Position numbers and translations under genes: made by a program
Notes under the pieces: model-generated
Databases searched by the model: none
Told to the model about the DNA's origin: nothing
The model's input: only the letters and a program-made list of their open reading frames with translations
NCBI GenBank assembly: GCA_034359265.1
Contig: CP136890.1
Location: forward strand, 94,141,501 to 94,205,500
DNA from: Canna indica
Lineage: Eukaryota; Streptophyta; Magnoliopsida; Zingiberales; Cannaceae
Reading direction: 5' to 3'
Length of the DNA: 64,000 nt
Shown: one piece after another, positions 47,037 to 59,244 of the stretch
Numbering within the stretch: position 1 is the stretch's first letter
Layout of the letters: each line of letters opens with the position of its first letter

Positions 47037-47900
47037 GTGTCGTTGAGGAGCATCATAAACATGAACGTCTATGAACATTGCTCGTGTCGTCGTAGGGCTA
47101 GAGTGTGGTCGACACCTTGGTTCTCAAGGAGACAGATTGCGATGATGTGCTCGGCAAATGGTCCCAAGTCGATGTGGTGGTGGGATGTGTGTGTTGGGGG
47201 GGGGGGGGGGGGGGGTGTCTGGGTCCTCCTCCTCTTCTCTCTGGTGATGCGTGTGGGAGATCAATCTCGTCCTGGAATTAAGGTAGAGGTTGGGCTTTCG
47301 GATCTCTCCAAATAACTATCTTTATTGTGCTCCAAGCGGCGGTGCTTGCGCTCGGCCGGGTGTTATTCCTCGTGTTGCTTCAAAGCCCGCGATCTGGGCT
47401 GTTAAGCTTTGGTTGTGCGCCTAAAGGTCAGCGACCATGCAGTGCGATCCTTATGGTGTGAGGTTGGTGAATACGAGAGCGTCATTCCTCATTATGTCAA
47501 CGTTTCCAAGTAGATGGGGAACACTATTGTTAGGACGTTGCCTATGTGCGTGGCGTTTGCCTATATGTGGTGGAGCAGGTAAGATTTACTCGAACCCTTG
47601 GTGCGCGCTAAATATTCTTGCCTGAAGTTGGGATGGTTCGGTGCGGCTCCGACAGGGGAGGACCTTCAAAGACACTCTGACACTCAAGTAAGAAGCAATT
47701 TCACATGTGGGTATATGAAGTTGGAATCTAAATGTATCTGATGTATGTCGTGTTTGTATATAGTGCATGATTAAAATTAAGATGTTTAACGATAATTTCC
47801 CCTGAAATCCTATAGGGATGAGCTCAAAATAGGTCAAGACTAATCTCGAAGATGTCGGATTCATAATTGATGAAACCTTTGTAATGAATAAGGACATGCA
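47037..47900 (-). mobile_element. gypsy-type retroelement fragment, upstream gag part
   Basis: This is the other side of the target into which the LTR element inserted; the TGGTT duplication joins it to 35938. The minus strand has short gag-like stretches with many stops. A 20-base G run lies at 47196-47215. The outer boundary, before EC1 unit B, is not resolved. Confidence 0.4.
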
Positions 47901-48264
47901 TATTTTTAAATGGTCGGACGGAGCCCCCGGGCATTTTTGAGTTGTTGGACTTGAGTCTTATTTATGAATGTATGTGGGCATTTTTGAGTCTAATCGGGGC
48001 GAACTCGAAGTACTAGTCGAGTCCATTGCATATTGTCGTTTAAGTTGTCAAAGTGAGCTTGAATTGAAACTAAAATCAGTAACATATATAAGATCTGTAA
48101 TTGATAGTTAATTATATATATAATTCAAGACATCAAATTCTTAATTAAGTCTTTGTATAATTTAATTTAACGCCCTACTATTTTATTCTGACTTGAGTAC
48201 GTAGAAACGCATCACTACATCCTATTTTATAAAACCGCAACATAATTAAACCTCATACAAATCC

Positions 48265-48272
48265 TATAAATT
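48265..48272 (+). promoter_or_regulatory. TATA box of EC1 copy B
   Basis: TATAAATT, 65 bp before the ATG, in the same context as in copy A. Confidence 0.55.
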
Positions 48273-48336
48273 CCTGCATCACATCTCTCTTCTCTCCACA
48301 GCATCCTCCTCTTCCATCACCACCATCACACCTACA

Positions 48337-48735
48337 ATGGCCGGCCCAACACAGTACACCACTCTCGTCACGCTTCTCCTCCTCGCTGCAGCGACGACAG
48401 TGGCTGCCGCCGACGTCGACGGCGCCTCCGGCTTGAAAGAAGAGAAGACACCCCTGCTCCCGCCGTCGACGGGCGGCCTCCTCGACCCCGGCATGATCGG
48501 AAAGTGCTGGAGCTCGTTGATGGACTCCCCTAGCTGCTACACCGAGATGGTGAGGTCGTTCTTCGCCGCCCGCTTGGAGATCGGGCCACAATGCTGCAAG
48601 CTCGTCAACCAAGTCGACAGCAATTGCTTTCTCCAAATATTCTCCAGTTTCCCCCTCAACCCCTTCTATCCTCCCTTTGTCAGGGACTACTGCGTCAGGA
48701 TCACCAGCCCCCCTCCGTCGCCACCTACTGCTTAA
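48337..48735 (+). CDS. EC1: EC1-type egg-cell-secreted protein, copy B
   Basis: 132 residues, intronless, with the same signal peptide and six-cysteine Prolamin_like/EC1 domain as copy A; replacements are Leu33, Pro39 and Val90, none at a cysteine or in the conserved FYPPFVRDYC end. Nucleotide differences are also few, so the pair is young or homogenised by gene conversion. The frame is intact, and both copies look functional. Its upstream neighbour is transposon DNA. The downstream region is shorter than that of copy A because it lacks a MITE. Confidence 0.9.
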   Translation: MAGPTQYTTLVTLLLLAAATTVAAADVDGASGLKEEKTPLLPPSTGGLLDPGMIGKCWSSLMDSPSCYTEMVRSFFAARLEIGPQCCKLVNQVDSNCFLQIFSSFPLNPFYPPFVRDYCVRITSPPPSPPTA

Positions 48736-49080
48736 TTAATAATTTTTTACATTCATCTAATTAGGGAACATGATTAAATAAATTATATATGTTTTCTTTT
48801 GATATTTTCAATTTAGCTAGGGAAGAACGCCACAGTAACTCGAGAGAGTTTAACTTTTTAAGAATTTAAATATTTGATAGTTATAATTTTGTCATTTGGA
48901 TCGTAATATAAAATCAAATTTTCGGTGGTTATTTGATTTAGTGAATTAAAAATCTTTTTTGATGAGTTTTCTGAAGTTTGGACTAAAAGTTTTTGAGTCG
49001 AAACTCCAAACACCAAATTAAGGATACGTTGTTCTAGCTAGAGCCCACCATAGGTTATTTATATATTGAGCATTATGGAT

Positions 49081-49806
49081 TTAGGAAAATTCTCTATTCC
49101 TGAACAGCCGAGTCAGCATGTGCAAAAAATTGTGGGTAAAATATGCATTTTGGGTGAAGAGTTATGAATCCTATCATTTTCGAATTCATATTATTATGAA
49201 TTTGAGAATTTTCCCAGTAAATGCTCATTTATATTTATATTAAAATTTTGTTGGCAAGAGTATAAGTTCTTTCAAGACTTTGAAAAAAAATACGAGACGA
49301 TAAAATTAAAATTCTTTTTTTTTTTAAGTTCCGATTTTAAAAATTTATAAATTCTTATTCTGATGATAGAATTTTCACGTAAAATTATTTCAATTTTAGA
49401 AAAATCCTCAAAGTAAATTTCCTCCTCTTTTTAGGCTTTTGTAATATGAAAAAGAAAACCAAAAAGTTGATGTGAAATTGAAGGAAATGAAACATAGTCA
49501 ACCGGTCAACGTCATAGGTCTCATCGCCGTCCTAATTGTCAAAATACGGAGTTGATTTTTTCATATTCCACCCTCAACTAATGTAAATGGCTATGAACAG
49601 ATGAAATGTCATTAGCAATCAATTGACGAAGGTTGTAACACATCGTAATCACCAATGCGCAAAGTTGGTAACTTTTTAAGGGCCAAATTGAAATTAACCC
49701 AAAATGATATAATGACGTGACGCCCCTCCAAAACATGCATAATTCTATGCCTTTATTACATAAGCGACAACTCCACCTCTCAGTGCAATTCATCTGCAAG
49801 AAGAAG
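49081..49806. other. intergenic, PMEI upstream region
   Basis: AT-rich DNA with poly-T stretches near 49315; the last 150 bp become richer in C and A and should hold the leader of the PMEI gene. No element ends were recognised. Confidence 0.55.
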
Positions 49807-50340
49807 ATGAAGATGATGATGCAGTCCTTCCTCCTCCTCATGGCCACAGTCCTCCTCCTCCCTGTCGCCGAAGCCGCGGTGGAGGCCACGTGCAAAGCCA
49901 TAGCCGCCGGCGACCCCAACGTCCGCTACGACTTCTGCGTGCGATCCCTGCGCCGAGACCCGGCGAGCGGCTCGGCGGACACGAAGGGGCTGGCGCTCAT
50001 CGCCGTCGAACTGTCGTCGCAGAGCACGGCGAGGTTCGCGCGCACGGTGGAGAGCGCGCTGGAGAAGGCGAAAGGCGCGGGGGAGAAGGAGAGCTTGCGC
50101 ACCTGCTCGAGCCTCTACCGCGAGTCTCGCTCCAGGCTCGCCGATTCCGCGAGCGCCGTCGAAGTGGGCAGGTTGGGCGACGCGAAGACTTACCTGAGCA
50201 CGAGCGTGGATGCGCCGGACGGATGCGGGCAGGCGTTCGACGAGATGGGAGTCCCCGTGCCGGCGCCGTTGGAGGAGGAGAACGATGAGGAGCGGCAGCT
50301 TTGCATCATCGCTCTGGCCATCACCAATTTGTTGGGATGA
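49807..50340 (+). CDS. PMEI-domain protein (invertase/pectin methylesterase inhibitor type)
   Basis: An intronless, very GC-rich frame of 177 residues. The chosen start MKMMMQSFLL gives a signal peptide through AEAA (about residue 24); an ATG 90 bases upstream in frame would add a polar extension before the signal peptide and is less likely. The four PMEI cysteines are at 29, 44, 100 and 140, with DPNVRYDFC, DPASGSADTKGLALIAVEL and a late DAPDGC block, the typical four-helix-bundle arrangement. Family members are secreted to the apoplast or vacuole and inhibit pectin methylesterase or acid invertase; sequence alone does not tell which. The AD-x-x-GLALIA pattern is nearer to 'putative invertase inhibitor' members. 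A fifth cysteine lies near the C-terminus (QLCIIAL). Confidence 0.86.
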   Translation: MKMMMQSFLLLMATVLLLPVAEAAVEATCKAIAAGDPNVRYDFCVRSLRRDPASGSADTKGLALIAVELSSQSTARFARTVESALEKAKGAGEKESLRTCSSLYRESRSRLADSASAVEVGRLGDAKTYLSTSVDAPDGCGQAFDEMGVPVPAPLEEENDEERQLCIIALAITNLLG

Positions 50341-51185
50341 AGTTTTTGGTGGTTGTGTTGTTGGCGTGGAGACGTTATTGGGATGAAGTTTTTTGTGCTG
50401 GTGTTGTCGATGACTCGGTGTGACGCGAAAAAAAAATCTAATAAAATTTATATGAATAGTCTGTTCATATAAATTATCAACTGAATTATAAAAACATATG
50501 AATTCATTCCATTTTTTTTACTCAATCGTGTTCATTCCCTTTCTAATAACGTTCACTTATTTATATTTCACTCGCAGAAGTTACACTCAACAAAAGCCGG
50601 ACTTCGTAAATCTATGGTGCTCATATAAGTGAACCTAATAATTTTAAGAATGAATTTAATATTGTTAAGATTCAACCTAAAGTAAAAATGCTAAGTTTAC
50701 TCTTTTTCGACTCAGGTTCGCTCTTACTGAATTTAATATTGTTAAGATCGAACATAAAGTAAAAGGGCTAAGTTCACTCTTTTTCGACTCAGGTTTGTTT
50801 TTACTTTAAGTTTAGTCTTAATTATATTATGTTTAATTTTAATAAAATTAAATTTACTTTTGTGAGGGGCTTCAAAAAAAAATTCTAAGTCTGACTCCAT
50901 AAAAATTATATTTTGGAGTGATAATGTCACAATGATGATACATTAATTTTATAGGATTATATGAAATATTTGAAAATTTGTTTAATAAATATACCTCAAA
51001 TCATAAATAAATTAATAAATATATTTCATTTTTATTTACACCTATTATATTCCAATTGAATTATTAAACGATGAAGTTCATGCAAATATCATTAGTTTCG
51101 CGCCTTTAGGAAAGAGGGTTCCTCGTACTTGGGGAGACAATATATTCCAACGTGTTTCGGATCGATCGGTCATTTGTTAATTTAG

Positions 51186-52225
51186 GTAGTGTTTGGTTGG
51201 ATGAAATAGAGGGGGAATAAAATACTATTCTCTATACCTCACTTATTCCCTTGTTTGGTTGTAACTTATGGACAAGGAATATGTGAGCTATAAGAAATAG
51301 ATAATGAATACTATTTCTTATGCATGGGGAATACTATTTATTATCTCAACCCAAGGAATAATATTCATTGTCTATTCCTTATGATATTTTCCTATATTGT
51401 CATTCAATATTTATAATATTACATAATAATATAAAAAATTAAATTATTAAATTAATTTTAATAATTGTTTATCTTAAATAGATAATTGTTATTTTATTAT
51501 TAAATATTATTTTAATATTTTTTTAAGATTTAGTTTTATGAAAATAAATAACTAATAGTTTTTATTATTTTAAATTAATATATTATTTTACATTAATCTA
51601 TATTTTTATTATGTTGTTATTAGTTAAAATAAATTATAACATAATTTATTATATTTCTAGAACGACATTTTGATCATTTTTCTATATTATCATTCAATAT
51701 TTATAATATGAATATAAAAATAACATTGTTAAATTATTTTTAATAATTACATATCTTAAATAGATAATTATTATATTATTATTAAATAATATTTTAATAA
51801 TTATTTTTTAAAAATTCAATTATTTTTTATGAAAATGAAATAAATAATAGTATTTTATTATTTTAAGTTAATAAATTATTTTATATTAATCCATATTTTT
51901 ATTATATTATTATAAATTAAAATATAATTTATTATATTTTTAGGATGACATTTTAGTTGTTTTCTCTTCATTTATTGTATAATATTCATGTTAAGTAAAT
52001 AAAGTAAATATATTCAATTTTATTAAAAAGAATATTTTGATCATTTAATTTTTTATTCATTGTCTATTTCCTATGTTAACCAAACAAAGTAATTCTATTC
52101 TTGATCTATTTTACAATGTTAATCAAACAAGATAATATTATTTATCATTTATTTCATTCCTTATCTATTTCTATTCATTATCTATTTCTATTCGTTATGA
52201 ATTTACTTCGACTAATCAAACACAT
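51186..52225. mobile_element. MITE-like element with internal tandem duplication
   Basis: The left end AGTGTTTGGTTGGATGAAAT and the right end, an imperfect inverted copy finishing ACTAATCAAACACATT, enclose TATTCCTTG/CTATTTC-type words in mirror order. The centre is a direct repeat of about 280 bp (about 51390-51672 and 51677-51955), each unit with TCATTCAATATTTATAATAT and ATCTTAAATAGATAATT. The superfamily is not certain; no target duplication was established. Confidence 0.5.
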
Positions 52226-52444
52226 TCTTAGCTTTGTTGATGTGGCATCCCAATAAATATGCTAAATAATGTATTTTATCACGTATTATCATTCTAAAAC
52301 TTATCTACTGACGTGGTCAAAACATTTTTTTAAAAAAAACAACCCTAAAATCGCATCAATCCGATATCTTTGTCCCATAATATTTTTTTATTGCACAAGC
52401 ATGAGGTTGATGTGGTTGATGGGGTTTTAGTTTTTTTTATTAGT

Positions 52445-52806
52445 CTGATATCATTTTTGTATCATTTTCAATAATCCCGGAGGTATTTTAGGTCCAAAAC
52501 AAACGTTAGGGGTATTTTAGTACACGTGAGAAAACGTTAGGAGTATTTTTGTACATGTGAGAAAACGTTAGGGGCATTTTAGTACCCGTGAGAAAACGTC
52601 TTGACCCGCATGCGCGTCAAATGTCCACGTCATCAGCCCCAATTATCAGTCACGTCAACTCCGTTATCTCTCAACTAACACTGTTTTCCTATAGGGGCAT
52701 TTTTGTATCTAATTCATAACGTGAGGGATATTTTTTATCCTAGAAAAATATTAGGAGTATTTTAGTACCCACGAAAAAATGTCGGGGGTATTTTTATACC
52801 TTTTCA
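52445..52806. mobile_element. single arm of the foldback family seen at 15075-16143
   Basis: Matches 15840-16143 in order. Shared landmarks are TTTTCAATAA, a CCAAAACAA-CGTTAG stretch, repeated GTGAGAAAACGT units, GCATGCGCG, TCCACGTCA and a final GTATTTTTATACCTTTT. The opposite arm is absent. Confidence 0.6.
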
Positions 52807-53657
52807 CAAAAAATTAAAAAAGAAAAGAAAAGAAGGAAAGATGATTGATTTTGGTGACTTAGAGAGGAAAGAAGGAATTATGACCTGCACCTAACTTTTC
52901 TTTTCATCTTTGCTCAATTTTAGATGAAAAGTTCTGAAGGAATTTTTTATTTACTAGAAGTGCAACGAAAAAAAAAGCCTCTTTTTTTACTAGAAGAACA
53001 TGAACATAACTAAATATATCTAACATCTATCTATTTTTTCCTTCACAACAATGAAAAAAGGAACAAGTCCAAAATTCCTTTATTTATATTTTTATGAAAG
53101 AACATATATGTCCAATATGCAGAGAGGTTAGAAGTTAAACTCAAATATCAACTAGGTAATGGAAGAACAAAAACACATTCAATTAGCTGCTGAAGCAAAT
53201 CAAATTATTCGCAGAATTTTCATTAGAGGTACACAAAATGCTTAGTTGATTTTTAATCTTCCTAATGGAGAACAAGCACAGACTGGACGAAAATCCTTGC
53301 AAAACATCAATGGCAAATCACACTAAACAAAGGTTTCTCTGCACCTTACAAGAGCACATGATACAACATACATCCATACAATTTGGAGGATCATTGAAGT
53401 CAAAATAATTCTGATGTATTACCAACTTAATTACTTTTTTTCGAGATAGAAAATGACACCCAAACAAAAAGCACATCTATTGAGGCCGAAATTGCCTCAC
53501 ATATTGCAGTGTAGTATTCCTTATTCAGCTCCATTTAACAAAGTTCAGGCTTTATTCAGCATGTAACAGGCATAGCTGCCATTGGAAACTCAAAATAGCC
53601 AAGGTTTATATGCAAATGTCAATGCTGTATGTATCACCAGTAAAAGCATGTTTGTAT

Positions 53658-56600
53658 CTAAGAACTGGCACCATAAACCCTTATCCTCTCCTCAATTCTG
53701 ACATTGCAACTAGGGCAACTAACTTTGCCCTTCTTGTCATGGTCCTCATTGCAACTTGCACATACAACCTGATGAGAACACGGCAAGAAGACAATTGAGA
53801 CTTCGTCCTTCTTACAGATCACACACACCCTGTTCCAACTCAGTTTTTTAGTAGAGTCTTGTGGCTTATTGAACCCGGTGAGTGCCTTCACATTGGGCTC
53901 CTTAAGAGACTTGACATCTGCATCTGTGGTCTTTAAAGTGTTTGCTGATGGAGCAAATAGAGGATTTGATCCTGCAGATGACTTGAGACGAGCAAGTTCA
54001 TCTTCCAGCCTCTGAATATCATCCTTGTGACGCTGAAAATCTATTTCTATTTTTCGCCGCAATGCCTCTTGTCTTCTGCTGGCATTGACCTTAGCTGAAT
54101 CTTTGGCTCTGCGTTCTTCATCAGCCAAGGAAATGGCTTCTTCTTTGGCTTTAATTTCTTGTTTCCACTTCACCTGCAGGTTAAAATTTATTTGAAATGT
54201 CAGTACAAAAGGAGTTAGACTGTTAGACAGATGGCACAGTCTGTACACATATCTATGAGAAATCATATGAATGGGGCTCATCACCCCTGAAATTGCTGCT
54301 GGGATGAATCCCATATTAGATCATCAACAAGTTCTAAGTTCAATGAGTATATGCCAAAATCATGGCCAGAGAATCACGTCGTTAGCGTGATATCTTATTA
54401 CCACATTTATTAAACATGGTAGAGTACATGAGAAACAAAAACTCAAGGAGTTTAACTTCCATTTTAAGTACTCTTAGCAACAGTTTTCCATCAAGAAAAT
54501 GGATCCTCTTAGGACTCTTTTGGATAAACATTATATGATCAAAGGTTTGGGCAACTTCATCATTTTTTCTTTCTTCACTTGAGGAGCTCATAACTCCATT
54601 TTAAAAACAATCCTAAGACACAAAATTAGCGAAAAATTATGTCAATCCTTGACCTAATTAGACTAAATTTGAACAAAACATAGCAAATATTTGGCAGAAT
54701 TTCTACTGTCTGCAGGGTCATGTCATGCCCTATAAATATTCCTAACAAAGTCAAAGACAAGTTAAATGATTACATGAATTCCAAATTTTGCTTAACCAAT
54801 AACACTTGGTTGATAGGAGACTCGTAATAAGGCAGGTCCTAGACAGATGGATTATGAATGCTGCCATGGCTCCTCAAGAAGTTCCACTGGGAACTCCCAT
54901 TGGTTGGGAGATACAAAGGTGTAATTTACTCATTTCACATCCAACAAAAAGCCTCTTGTACTGTGCTACTTCCACATAGTGTATCGATAACACATTTATC
55001 AGGAACCTCTTAGGAATTATAAGCATTGTTTTTTCTATTTATCAGTGTGCTCCACACTTTCACATGGTGATTACCAGCAATCGATCCAAGTAGATCACTT
55101 CCAAAATACCATGGTGCTTTTCAGAACATTGATTCAGATAGATGCTACGTGCACAAGCCTAAGAGGAATTGTTGCAAGACCAATCACTTTCTAATCACCA
55201 GCTTTGTTTTTCTATTCAATATTGCGAACTTTGTAATCAATATATAAGAATGAAGATAGTAGAAACCTTTAAATATCAATAATTGAACATACTCTCAAAT
55301 CCTGAATTTAACCAATTTGAGGAATCAATGATGAGGAAAAAACTAATCAGCCAGAAAGAAGAGAGAATACATAGGAAATCATTATGGAGATCAGACTATT
55401 ATATGACTAGTAAAATATATATATTTACTACATCTGAAACACTACAGTGACAGCTTTCATCCTCTAAGAGGGTCTTGCATATAAGCATTGTAGTTTTCAG
55501 GTTAGCTTCTTGAAATGGTGATATATAGAACTTAAAATGTCTGTAAGTCCAACTATGTCTCCATTTACCTCTGTAATACCCTGTGAAATCAATTATCTGC
55601 AATCTTAGAGCCGCCCAACCAACTTCAATATTTGGCAATCAATGACCAACCATCAAACAATATGAATAACTCATATCTAAATGTAGATCAAGATCATTCA
55701 TGTTGGCTTGATTATCAAGGCATCTTAGCAATGAGAATAACTCTTGCCACAAACCTTTTTGTTTCAATGCAAAATGTGATAAAATCAGGCTATCGAAACA
55801 ACTAAGTTAAAAGTGTCAAACTTTTGGAGAAGCCCTAATTCCATGTGCAATAAAAGTCACTATCAGAAATCACCAGAAAAATCCTTATATCCTTGCCTTG
55901 CTTCTATGGAGCATTCTATGCTATCTGCTCCTGATAAAATATTTGGGCTTCATCATCTCAATATGCAAGAAGCCAATAAGTAACCTAGTAAATAGCATCA
56001 GGATAATATTCAACTGCAGAAGATTTTAACAGCCCATTAAATGCAATAAATAGCTTTTTTTCGTGCCAAGTGCCAAGTGCCAACCTCATACTCTTTGGTT
56101 TCAACCTTGACTTCATCCAATTGCTGTTGCATCTGCACAATCTTCTTCTTTTCCTCAACAACTTCCTCTTGCATCTTCTCCCTCTGCTTCTCCCAAACCA
56201 TCAACTTTTTAAGATATTTCTTCTCCCTCCTTGCCACCTCTGAACATGTCCTTGCAGACTCTGATGCACTCAGCTTGGAAGCCTCTATTTCAGCTCTTAT
56301 CTCTGCATTCTCTGTCTCCAGCCGCCGGACTACAGCATTTGCTCGGTCCACCTGTCCACTCACTTTCTTCAAAGCATTCTCCATATCCGTGAGTCGCTTC
56401 ATGGTTGTATCCTCCAATGCCTGCTTTCCCTTCTTCAACCGCTGGTTCTCCTCCCTTTCCATCCTCAGCATCCTCAGCTCTGTGAGGTCATTACTAAGCT
56501 TGCGAGCTGCCTGCAGTGCTTTTTGTTGAGCCCACTCCTTGCGTTCCTTCACCTGTGCCTCAAGCTCTCGAATTTGGCGAATGACATCCAGAATCATCTC

Positions 56601-57674
56601 TTTGTTCCAATCCTCAGTGCTATTGTCCTCCAGACTCATGCCTTCCAAAGCTTTAAGAACAGAATCAACGACACCAGAGTCCAGAGGGTCATTCTCCACC
56701 CTATGGTTAGCAGCAACAGCACCATCCTCTTTTAATTTCAGCTTCTCTGAGGCCAAATCAGAGGACTCCTGGCATACTGATGGCTTTATGAATGGCCGAA
56801 AACCAGAACCAGGAGGAAACATGGAGGCATTCCGCCTAAGGGCAGACTTCATAGAAGGAGGGAGATCATAGCGCCTATGATCAGCAACATCACCAACACC
56901 TACAGTAGGGCCCACAGCAGCAGTTGCATGAAAGTTGCAAAGATTAACAGCAGGAGTAAACTCGCCAGCACCGGTGGCTGGGGCAGCGCCAGGAGGAGCG
57001 GGTGGGCCCACGTTTGGAGTGGGGTAGATGGTGGCTGACGGCGGCAGCGCAGGGATCTCAATAGTTCTGGCACGGCCGACGTGCAGATCGCTCATCAGAA
57101 GGCACCACATGGCATCGCCACGAGTAAGAGTCGGCCGCACCTGCTGGAGGAGGCAGACCATCCCGGCGAGGGAGTATTCCTGGAGGTGCCGTAGGTCCGT
57201 GAACACATTCGGGGTGGCGGGCACGGCCGGAGGAGGAGGGGAATCTGTCGACGGGGGCGCGTTAAGATGGGCGATAGCATTGTGGAGGATATTGGAGAGC
57301 ACATCCATCGATCCGTAACAGTGGCCGCTGCATAGGACGGCACGGAGCGCGGCGTCCTCGTCGTAGCCTAGCGAGACGAGCCGCGCTAGCGCCTCCTTGT
57401 AGACGAAGTCGAGATTTTTAAGGAGGAGTTCCTCCAGCTGCTCCTCCGTGCAGTAGCCCCATCCGGCGTCATCGTAGCCGGCGGAAAGGGGGCTAGGGTT
57501 AGGGATGCCGAACGCCGGGTCAGGATCGGCAGGGGAAGCGGTAGGACTGGCAGGGAAGGAAGGGGGGGCAGGAGCGGGGGCGTCCACCGCGGCGGTGGAG
57601 TCCGGCGGGTGCTTTGCAGCGCGGCGGGCCTTCCGACCGCCCCGGAGAGATTTGTCTCTGGTGTTGCTGCCCAT
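53658..57674 (-). CDS. MIP1: MIP1/RF298-type RING-finger E3 ubiquitin ligase
   Basis: Two exons, 57674-56085 and 54173-53658, join in phase 0 across a 1.9-kb GT-AG intron, giving 701 residues. A basic, Pro-rich N-terminus is followed by a helical UBA-like segment (EEQLEELLLKNLDFVYKEAL and GYDEDAALRAVLCSGHCYG, about residues 76-125). A linker and a long coiled coil (about 350-595) come next, and a C3HC4 RING lies at 647-686 (CVICKKDE, CSHQVVCASC, CPSC), ending IRVYGASS. Length and order match Arabidopsis MND1-interacting protein 1 and the RF4/RF298 family, putative E3 ligases. All zinc ligands are present. The MIP1 partner role in meiosis is known only from interaction studies, so function here is inference. 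Confidence 0.93.
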
Positions 57675-59244
57675 CGGAGGCGGCGTAGGGCGATCGAGGA
57701 GGGGAGGGAGGGCGAGCGAGAGATGGATTGGCGGGGCGATTGGGTTGTGGTTTCGGCGAGGGCGAGGTAATGCGGGAGGAGACGGGGAGGGTGGCGAGGG
57801 GAGATGGACAAGTGAGAGGACGACTCGCGAGTCGGGAGTTCGGTGGGACGTAAGCCGAAGGAAATAAGCCCGAAGCGGCCCACGGGACGGGAGGCCTGTC
57901 GTGCCGGTAAGTCACCGGTGGATGACGATCCCAATGTAATGAATTGGCTGAACTGGATGCTTTGGGTTGGATCGAATCGAGTTCGGATTTTGATCCCAAA
58001 TCCATTTGACTCATAATTTTTGAATTAGGGATGACAATTCAAACCGATTAGAATCGTAAAATTCAGTTTTGGATAGTGAATTTGTAGTTCGGTTTCGATT
58101 TCGAATAGTAAAAAATCAAAAATCATTTAAAACCGATTCAGCAAATAGAATAATTTAAAATTCAATTTTGGATAGTGAAATTGCAGCAAATAGACCAATA
58201 AATTTATTTGATTTGTGCAAAAAGCTTTTGCGGTATTTATAAATTATGTTTCTAATATTATTTGTAGATCGTAAAAAAAATTGCAGCACAAAAAACCTGC
58301 AATACAATATTATAAACTTCAAATATTATAAGTCAATTGTGAGTAACATAGTTGGTGATAATATTTTGTATGTTTCCTAGAGGTCCGGGGTTCAAATCCT
58401 AATATACACTATTTTTGCTAAAAAAACCTTCAAATACAATAATTAATTTGAATGACTAAGAGTTTTCGAATGAAAGACGGAATAAATATTAAAATTATAA
58501 ATTTTCGCGTGCTGAATGCGATGATAGTGTTAGATTTTAGATCTGATGTTGTTTGATAGAATATTTTATATTAATTAAAAATTATTAATTTATTATAAAT
58601 AATTAAATAATATACTATAATATTTTACTAAACTTAACTGTGATTTGGGCAATTTTTTCGGTTAGATGATAGATTTTTCTGACACTCACCGGTCCTTGTT
58701 TGCTCCTCCCTGATTTGTGAATCAAGCAATAGTTGAATCCAATTTAAGTTTACTTTTACTATTGTAAACTAACAGAAACTTTCATCAGAGTCATTTGAAT
58801 CTGGTTAAAGCGAATACCTATTCTTGCTATGTTATTTATTTGAATTCAACTAGTCATTAGCATAAGCAAATTTCATTTAGAATTTTGATGGTTCTGTTTT
58901 TGTTCACCTACTCTTCTTGATCCGTTAACCGAGTGAGTATTGACGCAAACTTGAATTGAATCCAAATTCAATATAGATTCCTTTATTGTACTATTGGAGA
59001 TATTCAAGTTCAATAATTCGACTGAATCAGTTAGATAGGATGCTAAATGAATACCAGTTCAGAAAAATAAATGCAATTTACAAACTCACTTAAGAGTCAC
59101 TACCGTTTTATGATCGAGGTACTATAATTTCAAAGAGGCAACAACAGAAAATCCTATACGGCATCTATTTCAGAATCGTCACTTAAGAGTCACTTAAGAG
59201 TCACTACAAAGCCAACTATAATTTCAAAGAGGCAACAGAAAATC
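57675..59244. other. intergenic: RING-gene promoter and old repeat DNA
   Basis: 57675-58015 is C/G-rich and probably leader plus core promoter of the RING gene. At 58026 a TAGGGATGACAATTC start and AAACCGATT/TCGGTTTCGATTTCG words suggest a decayed hAT-like MITE, with a B-box-like GGGGTTCAAATCC at about 58388-58400. From 58500 to 59090 nothing is recognisable. Confidence 0.45.

Larger units (their letters stand above)
48025..49080 (+). repeat. EC1 duplication, unit B
   Basis: Same-orientation copy of 32670-34160 without the CACTA MITE. Homology covers about 300 bp upstream, the gene and about 330 bp downstream, ending shortly after AGAGCCCACCATAGGTTAT. Confidence 0.85.
50341..53657. other. 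AT-rich intergenic DNA with two MITE-like elements
   Basis: Apart from the elements listed at 51186-52225 and 52445-52806, the stretch holds a duplicated GTTAAGATTCAACCTAAAGT-like word (about 50662 and 50740) and A/T-rich DNA. The last few hundred bases should contain the 3' untranslated region of the RING gene. Confidence 0.55.

Noticed and set aside
48253..48636. Minus-strand open frame across EC1 copy B (and its equivalent at 32947-33249)
   Set aside because: Shadow of a GC-rich gene; the plus-strand frame has a signal peptide and the conserved cysteine pattern.
49890..50288. Second frame inside the PMEI gene
   Set aside because: Arg/Gly-rich shadow frame with no signal peptide or domain.
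53610..53798. Plus-strand gene opposite the RING exon
   Set aside because: Antisense of the RING zinc-binding region with no supporting features.
56077..56529. Plus-strand open frame opposite the RING-gene coiled coil
   Set aside because: Ser/Phe-rich antisense of a coiled-coil exon with no domain of its own.
58388..58400. tRNA gene, based on a B-box-like GGTTCAAATCC
   Set aside because: No cloverleaf or acceptor stem could be assembled around it; kept only as a promoter-like motif in a repeat.
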